Source of the DNA: Mnemiopsis leidyi
Lineage: Eukaryota > Ctenophora > Tentaculata > Lobata > Bolinopsidae
Direction: 5' to 3'
Assembly: GCA_000226015.1 (NCBI GenBank)
Contig: JH153629.1
Span: forward strand, 52,666 to 111,563
DNA: 58,898 nt
The notes beneath the pieces were generated by a model. That model ran no database searches. It was not told where the DNA came from and saw only the letters and a program-made list of their open reading frames with translations. Numbering within the stretch: the stretch's first letter is position 1; the number at the start of each line of letters is the position of its first letter. Below are positions 49,001 through 58,898 of the stretch, piece by piece. The position numbers were made by a program, and so were the translations under genes.

Positions 49001-52000
49001 ACTCCGTTCTTTTAAAGGCACCTGTCAAACGTCCGCTACTTTAACTAGCGGGTATCGGGAGCGTGCCCTGACCAACTGGGTGGGGTGTCACGGTTTCTCT
49101 CAAATAGCACTTGTCTTACTGGCACTAAGTAAGTCCGCGCTAAAATCGGGATTGTTGGAACAAAATGGGAATCTTAAATGTCATGCTGGGTTCCGAGATG
49201 ATGCAGGAAAGTAAGCTTCCTGTCAAGGCTGCATTAATTTGAACGTTGACGGGGAAAAAGCCATTGCAAAGAGAGAGGCAATAAACACGAGTTTAACAGA
49301 ACTCAACACAACATCAAATAGATAACTTTCACTTGAGTTATCGTCACGTGACAAATTATCACAGCGATCAGGACTACAAGTACTAGCAAGCTCTCAAGTT
49401 GCGATTCAACTAAACACTCGCAGTTTTCCCTACTGGTTGTAGGGAGGAATAAATTTCCATATCTTGTCAGGATAAAAAGCGTCCAGCAAGTCAGATTTAA
49501 CAAGAAACCGTTTAGACTTAAGGTTCCCGCCGGTTATTATTTTGTTCCAACAGCCAAGCAGAAACCAACACAATGTTCCGACAGCCAATGGAAAGAAAGA
49601 AGAGCGGATAAGTTCCAAAAATTTGCCGCTCCAACAAAAGTTTGATTGACGGTCAAGTTAAGCTCAAGTTTGTCGATAGGAGAGGATGGAGGGAGTTGAG
49701 AGGGGTGACGTAGTACAATCTCCCTGACTAAGTGTTGAGGTAGCAAGCTGTGAGGCGGTGAGAAGTGAGTCTTATAGTCGGAGTTTCACAGAGCTGCTGT
49801 TTTACTCTGTAAATCTTACCGCTAAGTCGAATATGTTACAATTATCTGCAATGAGCTAACTTAGTTATTGTTGAGAGCCAATTAGCTTATTACACAATCT
49901 GTAATTCTTATTATGTCGGCGAAAATGTTAGTCTATCAAAGTTAAATGCCGTTTAAAAACTTCTTGCCAATTTTGGGACTAATGATTATAACCAATTGCT
50001 GTCTATAAGCATGCCTCAAACGAGATATGTACAGGTTGTTACTTGTATCATTAAGACTGAAGAGTAGCGGACATTTCTTAATCACAACACGGTCTCTAAC
50101 TTAGAGACTGTATAAGACACACAATCTGTAGGTCATGAGCCTAAGTCTAAATCTTTTATCTAGTATACAATCTAGTTCATTTCATAGTCTACAATCTAGG
50201 CCAATATTACAATATAGTTTAAATTAAAGTATACATTCTCATCTACATCATAGTATAAATCGTCACTTACATCGCAGTATACTTTTTTGTGTACATTATA
50301 CAGTATACAGTATAGTATACAATCTTCTTTATATATTAAAGTATCCATCCTAGTCTAAGAGACAGAGCGGCCTACGGAGCCGCCCAAGATAAACGACGAC
50401 TAGAGTGCAACAACGTCTTACAAGCTGTACTGTAAGCAGTTCTGTCTTGCACGTGTAGAAAACTAACACAATTGTAGAGGCGTACTTCAACCATATCACA
50501 TGCTAAATTAGCCAAGCGTAACGACTAAAGAGCTCTAAAAAACCACAAAACTGCGACATGGAAGGTGGTGGAAGGTAGTGACATTTCCATTTGAAGTGGT
50601 GAAGCTTGGTGGTATGTAGTTGTACTTAAGGGCAGGAAGTCAAGACTTAGCGGCCACACTAACGTATATATGCAATTACACGCGAGCAGGCTTACTTAAG
50701 TACAGGCAAGAAAGGAGAGCAAGTATGGGAAAGAGAGGTTAAGTATGTAAATACGAAGTATAGAACAATCTCGAACAACTAGGCCAAGCTGTAACATTTT
50801 AAATAGAAAAGCAGACGAGGTTAGTGTCAAAATATGCTGTTTTTCTTATGCGCAAGAACAAGTTCATTATAAAAGAGGAACCAGCGATAATGAAGAAGGA
50901 CTGCCCCTTAGCAATTACCAAATAGGGAGCAGTTAACAACAAAGAAGGAGCACATAGAAACTAAAAAGGAGCAGGCAGCTTTACAGAGGAGCAGATAGCA
51001 ACAAAAATGGAGCACATAGAAACTAAAAAGGAGCAGGCAGCTTTACAGAGGAGCAGATAGCAACAGAGAAGGAGCGCATAGAAACTAAAGAGGAGCAGGC
51101 CGCTTTACAGAGGAGCAGATAGCAACACTCGGCACAGACTGGTAGAGTAAGAACCATATATCGGTGGAGCATAGTGGATCAGCCCATTAGCGTTATTAAT
51201 TATTGAGCAGGAGGAGCGGGCACCACCAGAGCTGCAGGGTAGTCAGGACCCGCACAGCCATGAAGTTGCCCTAATTACACAGTCCGTTAAATCCCCCAAG
51301 ACAATGCTCCTTAGGAGATCATTATTCTTTGATTTTGATACACAGACGGAGGATTTAAGAGCAAGCACTCAAGCAGTGCAGTAGTGTCGGTACAAAACCA
51401 GTGGAGCTGAACAGTACAGTGGTACAGTGGTCAGTACACACTGTACAGAAACAACTAACAATAACATTGCCTCCCGCTGCTCCATTGCACTTGCGGTCAA
51501 CACTTGCTACGGACCGCGAGTATCGTTTCAAGCAAGTGTGGTAGCGGTCAACTCTTTGAGTGTTGTTAAACTCGACTGCAAAAATGTGGAGGTTAAAAAG
51601 GAAAACAAGGTTGAAAGTGGTGCTGATGAGCTATATACTCAGTGCGGCTGAGCGAGAAGCGCAGCTTTTAACATGGCGGGATTATTTGAAGTTGTTGAAG
51701 TGGCAACTCAGACTTCTGAGCCGTATTCAGGTATTTGACATTGAGTGTAGCGCTTTTGGGTCAATGAAAGCCTTGTCGTTTGCAGGGAAATAAATGCAAA
51801 TAATCTAGCTCTGATCATCTGAAAATAAAATTCCAATAATGAAAAAATAATTAATGATAAATACTTTCAAATCAGCCGAAAGAATGATACCTTATATCTG
51901 GAAGACCGAAGAGAACTACAATTTATAAAAATCTGCAGTTAAATGACCGAGCCACCGCGAAGCGGTAGTATATAGCATGTAGGAGTACATGTGCAATGTG

Positions 52001-55000
52001 TTCATTAGTAGGTCTCAAAGATAAACTCTTAAGTTGTAGGACTCGCAGTATATCTGGATATATGCCCGGAAGGCCGAAGGAGCTTGTGAAAATGTTCCTT
52101 CTCTATGCAAATATCGAATCCGTCAAGGTTCGTAGGATAAAATTGTTGCAAAATTGAGAAGGGATAGCATAGTACAAACACTTTGCATCAATTAGCATCA
52201 ATTTCAAGGAACTGGCCCTGAAAAAGGAAGTTCAGTGAATTGGTAATTGGTAGGCTGAAATTTGAAAAAGTAAAAGAGATAACCACTAAAGAAGTAGAAG
52301 TAGAAAATTTGTAGCCTTGTTTTGAGTCAAAGTATCAAGGCAAAATATTGTTTTCAAAATAAATCAATCATGGCAAACAAATACCCACAGCGGAAGGTAT
52401 CATAAACAAAAGGAGTAAAAGACATTCAAAATGTCAAAAGGGAAGAAATAAACTCACGAATTTCTGTCTTAGACTAATAGTGACAGCATAACTTTTCCGG
52501 ATATAAAGTCTATTCAGATTTGCACAGAATCAGAACGATTCCACGAGCTAATAGAATGCTTGTTTTCGATATGAAAAATTGCAAACAAAAGAAGCGAGCA
52601 GTTTTGATCAGACTGAGGAAAGTTAAAACCCGGCCAGACAAGTGCATACCCTATTGAAATCGTTAAAACTGTGTCTGTAGTTGAGACAAAACCATTCAGA
52701 TACAAGGGAGCGGCACGTACATACTTCATCGTGAGGTCTTGTAGTTGAGTTGGACTAACGTTTTAACTAAAATTAATTAAATAGACTGTAGCTGTTAAGG
52801 AAGTGCAAAATTCTGTTTTAAAGAGGAAAAGGAAAGCTAGACAAAGCACTTAGTCGCTAAAGAGGACAGGCGAGGTCTAATGGGAAGCACTAGCAAGGCT
52901 TGCGGTGTCCGTGGTATTAATTGTCGAGCAGAGTGACTTAGCACAATATCCCAGTTTCAGGTAGGCTGACTTGGCACAATATCCCAGTTTCAGGTAGGCT
53001 ACAAGCCATCGTCTGTCATATGTCGCTATTTTAGGAGCACATAATGGAAATATTACAAGCCAATATTTATTTGAGTTTGAAACAATTGCCTTTGTTAGAA
53101 CAATTAAAACTGTGGCCAAAATCAGGAAGTTGCCGAGAAACAGCCTCAAGGAGTGTAAAACTGATGCTGTAACAGTGTATCAACCTTCGCACAGCCATGA
53201 TTTAGTTGGCATAGTTTAACTTGCGTGATTAAACTAACTATCGCAATTAAACTAACTTGGTTGCTATTTATTACTGATTGACTGTAGATTAACGTGGAAA
53301 CATATTGAATGATAAATTATTGAATCGAAATATGAAACAAAAATATCTATATATGTAATGATAAATATAAGTTTCACAACTTTTTTATGCTAAACCTAAG
53401 TATAGGATTTTCACACAAAATATTGCGGAAATATGACAAATTCAAGTATAGGATTTTCATGCAAAATATTGCGGAAATATGACAAATTAAAGAACATAGT
53501 CGGTCCTCATTTAAGTTTATGTATGATAATACTGAAAACTGAGTAGTCGAGACGAATCGAGGCAAATGTGAGGAAAGTTAGTGAACTCTTGACAGTTTGA
53601 CAGCAGTGGATCGCAGTCGTGTGGCTTCCCAATTTCATCACTGTAACCATACGTGAAACCTGCAACCCTAAAACGAGAAGCACGTGCGAAAGTGACAAAT
53701 TGTAAGAATTACATTTCAGTACAGCTCACCTTCACTAGCAAGTACACAAGCAGACTAACTAAAATAGACACACAAAGGGCTATTTCAGGACAAAACATGC
53801 TGCAATAAGCACTTATTGTCCTTAATGAAGTCAGCACATTGACTGAAGCTTCTGAGAAACTTGTAAGCTAAAAGGTGAATGTAACTGTATAGTCACATAT
53901 ACTGTACTACATGCTATGGACAGAATGGTGCCGTACTGTAATGGACTATACTGTACTGTACTCTTCTGTACTGTCCTGTACTGTACTGAACTGTACTGAA
54001 CTGTACTGAACTCTACCGGATTTCGTGACATACAAAACTCTCGAACTTAAGAAATGTTGGCAGGGTTTGAACTGGCTTGTACCTAGTTATATCAAACTTA
54101 ACTTTAGTAGCTGTTGAAAAAGACAAACAATAATGACCAGTAACAGAAATACGTTATCGACAAACTACTAAGTTAACTGTTACAATTAAGTAAGCTACAG
54201 TGGCCTTGTTACAGTTTAAGGGATTCAGAAGTGGCTGATTGATTATCACAAAATGCCGATAGGCGGATATGTATGTTTATTAAAGAGTGGAGACCGTTAA
54301 ACAGAGGGAGGCGGACGCTTGCTATTATCGTATTAAAGAGGAGGAGGCAGGGGAACAACAAGATTAAGTCTAGATTGCAGACATTACTAAGCAGACATAC
54401 CTAAGCTGCGTCTACAAAGTGCACGTCATCTTGCTATTCGGTGGTCATGACCACTATTGTAAGGCCATTGGACCATTATTGCAGTTTCAATTGATTAGTT
54501 GACAAGTTGAAACTGTTGCACGTGCAGTAAGACGGTGGTCTATCGTTAGCGCGCGACATCCTGCACGTGCAGATATGAGGAATAGCGAGAAATGCGAGCT
54601 TTTACTTGACTAACATGCGACTGTAACAATTAGTTACTTGTTGTGGTAGCTCAACAAGGTTACATAATGATTGGAGAAAGAACGTGACAGACGCCCTGGG
54701 TATTAGCTTCAGCGTCCTTGTTAGAAACCAATTTTGTGTTTACTAACTCCTACAATCTGGCGATGTAGTGTATCCCTCTTTTACAAGCTTTACATTTCCT
54801 CGGTAACGAACTGGAACATTCGATATGTCCTGGCGTCCTGCTATAGCTTATTTTGGTTCTCTGTTTATTGGCTTGTTAACGGGGATATTAACGTGAGCGG
54901 TGAGGGGTTTCAGTAGAGAGCCAAATTTACTTTGTATGTAATTCAAATTGTTTTAACGATCCACTACAAAACGAAACAAAAGAAGTACAAACAATATTGC

Positions 55001-55990
55001 AGGAGGAATATAATTTAGATGCAGTTGTTTCATAAACTCATGATCCCTAATCACCAACACTGCAGCTATTTAGAAACTAAGCAAAGAACTTCTAAGATTG
55101 AGGCTTGTTTTCAATAATGGCGGAAATTAGGTTTTCTGACTCGTCATTTCCAGTAATTTGAGTCTGGTGTCTAAGGACCGGCTCTACAAATGGCCGTATG
55201 ACTTTAATGTATCTGAATACTCTACGTCATTGTACTAAATTGTGGTCAAATATGACGAGAAATGAGCAGTATGAAGTGCTACATCAAGCAGAGTAAAGGA
55301 GATAACAAACTGTAGTTGAGAAATAGTCTGAGTTATATGATAGGTAGCTACTTATTAGAGGTCGTATGTTTATTGCAGATCTTTAATCCTGTAATTATCA
55401 TTATAAAAATACCTCCCAAAATTAACGAGACATGATTAACCAACTACAAATGATCCCCTTAGCATCGCTAAGTGGAGTGATTTATTGTCTGTCAGTGTAA
55501 TGACGGCTTAACGGAGACTGTCACAGCATTTCTAGATCACTTAAACAAGCATCATCGGGATGTGAAAGAAAACTTGAACAACCAATATGTTCAAATCTCT
55601 ACAGCTGTCTCTAAATGTGGTCAAACTACCCTCCCTCCCTACCAGCACTCAGGGCTATACTCAAATGTGAGTCAGGGTGCTCTCAGTCTCACGTGACGAG
55701 AGGCCGGTGTTATTCCGGCCAATGGCTAGAAGACTCGAAAAAACAATTCCTCCCCCTAAATAGCAAATATAGCTTACCTATGATTTCCTGGCAATTTTTC
55801 TTCTCTTTCTGGAGTACAAGGATTATTCACTATCCTGTTTTTCTATATATCTACCCATGTCCGATAGCTGAGGGACTGGAATTTATTATAAAGGAAAACT
55901 TCATACAATTCAGGATATATATGCTCCTTCCCATCTTGCTAAGACTGAAGGTTAATTTCCTAAGTGACAGTTTTATCAACAATATCAGCT
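46050..55990. other. Gene-poor interval
   Basis: About 10 kb with only short, unsupported open frames and no recognisable domain. Repeats: ~66-bp units with ggagcagatagcaacaaaaa at 50945-51125 (about three copies); a 33-bp duplication (cacaatatcccagtttcagg) at 52935-53000; a 45-bp duplication (caaaatattgcggaaatatg) at 53397-53488; an actgtactg tract at 53940-54015. An ATG-initiated frame at 55615-55992 (125 codons) has hydrophobic stretches but no recognisable family, and I do not call it. Confidence 0.45.
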
Positions 55991-55997
55991 AAACAAT

Positions 55998-56215
55998 TAC
56001 TGGACATCGGTGCTCACCCACAAAAAGTCACACGGACAACCAAGTATGGTGTTACATTTCATAAATACCGACCAACAAAAAATTAAGCTTGGTATTGGGG
56101 ATCGGTGCTCGCTCTCAAAAAGTCTTAGAGACGACCAAGTATGGTGTTACGTTTCATTAATACCGACCACCGAAAAGTTAAGCTAGGCAGTAATACTGGG
56201 TGGGATGTAGTTGAG
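55998..56215 (+). repeat. Two tandem ~100-bp units with 5S-rRNA-like sequence
   Basis: Each unit contains ggtgctc, ccaagtatggtgtta and taccgacca, then a segment ending in ttaagct. The second unit continues ccgaaaagttaagctaggca, then gtaatactgggtgggatg. This resembles the internal-promoter half of 5S rRNA (GAAGTTAAGC ... AGTACT-GGATGGG). It is too diverged to be a working 5S gene. A 5S-derived SINE or pseudogene is likely. Confidence 0.4.
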
Positions 56216-56904
56216 AACTATAATTAATTAACAAGGTCGCATTTCCGCACTATGCCACCGATTGTAGGTTGTCACTAAGAACGCTTTGGTCTGATTAGTT
56301 GATTAAGAACATACTCTTCCAGCAGGCGAAATAGAAACGGTGTGAGGGTAGGATCCTACCCTAACTACTCCCTAGGTTTGTCGGTTTCATCAGTTGTCTC
56401 CCTGTTCCATTCCCAAGCCCGTTGCTCAAAGGTGGGAGCTGAAGGGTAAGTTAAGCCCTGCGTTACCCGTCACCAGAAACTTCAAGCCCAACAGTTTGCA
56501 TCGTAAGAATAGAGGAGGCACGCACTTGCTTTACCGAGTAAACAGCTACTGTAGTTGTGGTTATCCTAAGCAAGGGCACCTAACCATGTCTGATCGATAA
56601 ACAGTCGGATGCCTCTCATTTGATTAAGTGAAACTCGGGTAATTAGGATGCGGGGATTGAGGACCTTGTACTTTCAAACATTACGTATACTCCTTCTGTT
56701 TCATTCTCAATAAATGTATTTAATTTTTAGTGTTGAAATAGGTCAAAACTGGCCTTTTTCGTGGATATTGGCTTTCACTATAAAATCTCCCGCTAAAGTG
56801 GCATTTAAGCAGGTGAGGGAAGTTCCCGATCGATTCGGAACTATGCGCCCCATGCGAGGTGTGAGCTTGATCAATACGGGTCGAAAGCTGAAACCAACTC
56901 TTAC

Positions 56905-57268
56905 GTTACCATGGTAACAACACCTTGCACATAACCATGGTAACAACATCTCCTGTGTTACCATGGTAACAAAACCTTCCACATAACCATGGTAACAACA
57001 TCTCCTGTGATACCATGGTAATAACACCTTGCACATAACCATGGTAACAACACCTCCTGTGTTACCATGGTTACAACAACTTCCACATAACCATGGTAAC
57101 AACAACTCTCACGTTACCATTGTAACAACACCTTCCACATAACCATGGTAACAACACCTCCTGTGATACCATGGTAACAACACCTTCCACATAACCATGG
57201 TAACAACACCTCCGATGTTACCATGGTTACAACACCTTCCACATAAACATGGTAACAACACCTCCCAC
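56905..57268. repeat. 26-bp tandem array of X-box-like palindromes
   Basis: Fourteen units of exactly 26 bases. Each starts with a 14-base palindromic core, gttaccatggtaac or ataaccatggtaac, alternating, followed by aacaccttgcac or aacacctcctgt; the full period is 52. The core fits the RFX-factor X-box consensus GTNRCC-N(0-3)-RGYAAC. Variants: gataccatggtaac (two), gttaccatggttac (two), gttaccattgtaac and ataaacatggtaac. The open frames across it are repeat artefacts. Confidence 0.93.
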
Positions 57269-58839
57269 GAATGAACGGCAGAGCAAGGCTTCTAGGTCTC
57301 AACAAGGTATGATAAAAGGGGCCTATAGAAGAACCTCTCTGTTAGCTTGGTCTTAACTGACGGAGGGTTCCTCAAAATTGTCTAGCACTGGCCGCACCAA
57401 TGCCAAATCAGAACTCCAAATTTGACCATAAGTGACAAAACCAAGGCTTGGTCGATTTTCTTATCTTCGACATTCAGAGCACCGAGCAGAATTCCGAGAA
57501 GCTATACCGTCTCCTATGTCATACGTTCTAAACGACTTTGATAATTATACGCCGTTAAATCGTTAAAATGATATTTTGCGAGCCATTTTCGATTTGCGTA
57601 ATTTAAATAAAGGCTCGTTTTTTCACATTTTGCAGGATTGAAGTTTCAAGATCCACAATTACATAGGGAAGGTGGCCTTTAGCCATAAAAACAAGATAAG
57701 ATATCTATAATCTTATTCATTTGCAGAGCGCCAACACCCTGCTGCATGATAATGATTCATTACAAGAAAAACCGACAGAATGGCCAAGCAATGATAATGA
57801 TAATGATAAACTGTTTTGCGAGCAAACAAATCCTTGATAATGACCTTCCCTATAATATCGTCTTCCACGGATGGAAATGAGCGATTATCTATATTTTATT
57901 CCTTTCGCATATTTCGAGGGACGCTTTTTAAATCTATCGTGACCTATCAACCTACTTTGGCCTCCTTCAATTTTTTGCACTATTTCGTCGTTTTTGCTTG
58001 CAGTTGGTCATCCCCTCAGGCAGCCGTTAAAGATATATTAATTATCAAGGGATGGCACGTCATCTTCATACGTTGAAGTTTGAACGTTCCTTAATTAATC
58101 ATATCTATACCTAACAATCTGCTTTTGCTTTCATGGTATTTGTGTACTGCTGGCGCCCTTTTTTCTACGTCGGCGGTTCCATCACGAAATACAGTTATAC
58201 TTCCACTAAAGAGCCAGAACAGTGATACGGTAATCAGTATCTGACCCTTCAAATATGGCATATAAATAAATTTCGACTTAAGAGAAACACTGTAACAAAT
58301 CTATTGTATCAATAAGGAATGACTCACTCAGTTTTGAATGTGATTTAGAGACGTCAATAATCAGTCCATGAGCCAGAAATAACTAGAAAGGTGTCTGGAA
58401 CATAACAACCGGTGACAACATGGTGGAGTATTTTAAGGACGCGGCGAACCGATTCATATTCATCTCCACTCTCCAGATAAAAAAATCTTAGACCGCATTA
58501 TGCAGAGGAAAACAGGCCTATCACAGCTGAGGCTTGCACAATTGCATTTGGAGTCGAAAGGAGTTCAGATCGCTCCTGAAAGTCCATAATATGTGTGATC
58601 GATTCATCTTCACCAAATTACACGCACGAGCATTACATTCAAATTGTCTGGCCTCCTGCATCTCGTATTCACATATCATACTCACAGTTTCCCCAGATAT
58701 ATTTCTATCGCGATCACAGCCTCATTAATAAGGCTAAGTTACGTATGGAAAGATTTTTGGACCCCCCTGTATCTTTGAGACTTCAGTTCATTCTATTTCG
58801 GCACTGGACAGTCAAAACGGGGTCGACTAGTGGAGTCTC
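57269..58839. other. Intergenic
   Basis: No supportable gene. A few short open frames are present and one taatgataatgataa tract near 57790. Confidence 0.4.
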
Positions 58840-58843
58840 CTCC

Positions 58844-58898
58844 GGTGCAGCGTCATATTGTACCTCTGTGCAGCGTCATATTGTACCTCTGTGCAGCG
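58844..58898. repeat. 23-bp tandem repeat reaching the window end
   Basis: tgcagcgtcatattgtacct repeats every 23 bases and is cut by the end of the sequence. Confidence 0.8.

Noticed and set aside
56743-57305. Leu/Pro/Trp/Cys-repeat frames
   Set aside because: They arise from the 26-bp X-box-like array.

Overview
The window is nuclear DNA of an invertebrate animal. It has GT-AG introns of a few hundred bases to about 1.5 kb, no operons, AT-rich intergenic DNA, many minisatellites and several small non-autonomous transposons. The gene set (glypican, anoctamin, an FRS2-type PTB adaptor, an EGF protein with an ALK/LTK-type glycine-rich domain, cytosolic PheRS beta) is metazoan. I could not place the phylum. 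Three runs of N (13990-14000, 26468-26535, 37737-37746) show it is a draft assembly. All gene models were built by hand from splice-site phases.

Layout. 1-1395: one end of a fold-back structure made of a 9-bp-period repeat. 4130-11435 (-): a 15-exon gene for a predicted secreted protein with signal peptide, coiled coil, eight EGF domains and a glycine-rich domain of the ALK/LTK receptor type, but no membrane segment or kinase. Its introns are full of minisatellites. 13.7-15.1 kb: two uncertain coding candidates, one resembling a caspase p10 subunit. 17626-25521 (+): an anoctamin (TMEM16) whose Ca2+-site acidic residues are all present, with a tRNA-derived SINE in one intron. 26.0-27.5 kb: a cluster of short repeats in both orientations around a gap. 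29013-30698 (+): an intact, intronless PheRS beta subunit. 31230-33004 (+): a five-exon FRS2-like myristoylated PTB adaptor. 36977-39508 (+): a small basic protein of unknown family with a duplicated exon beside a long-terminal-inverted-repeat element and a gap. 40060-45947 (-): a complete seven-exon glypican with a hAT-type element in its last intron. 46-58.9 kb: gene-poor, repeat-bearing DNA, including a 26-bp array of X-box (RFX-like) palindromes at 56905-57268.

No shared pathway is required by the layout. Glypicans are heparan sulfate co-receptors and FRS2 proteins are FGF-receptor adaptors, so two FGF-pathway components lie about 7 kb apart; this may be coincidence. The most unusual gene is the kinase-less EGF/ALK-type glycine-rich protein. 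The most unusual non-coding structures are the X-box array, the fold-back 9-mer array and the duplicated exon next to the inverted-repeat element.
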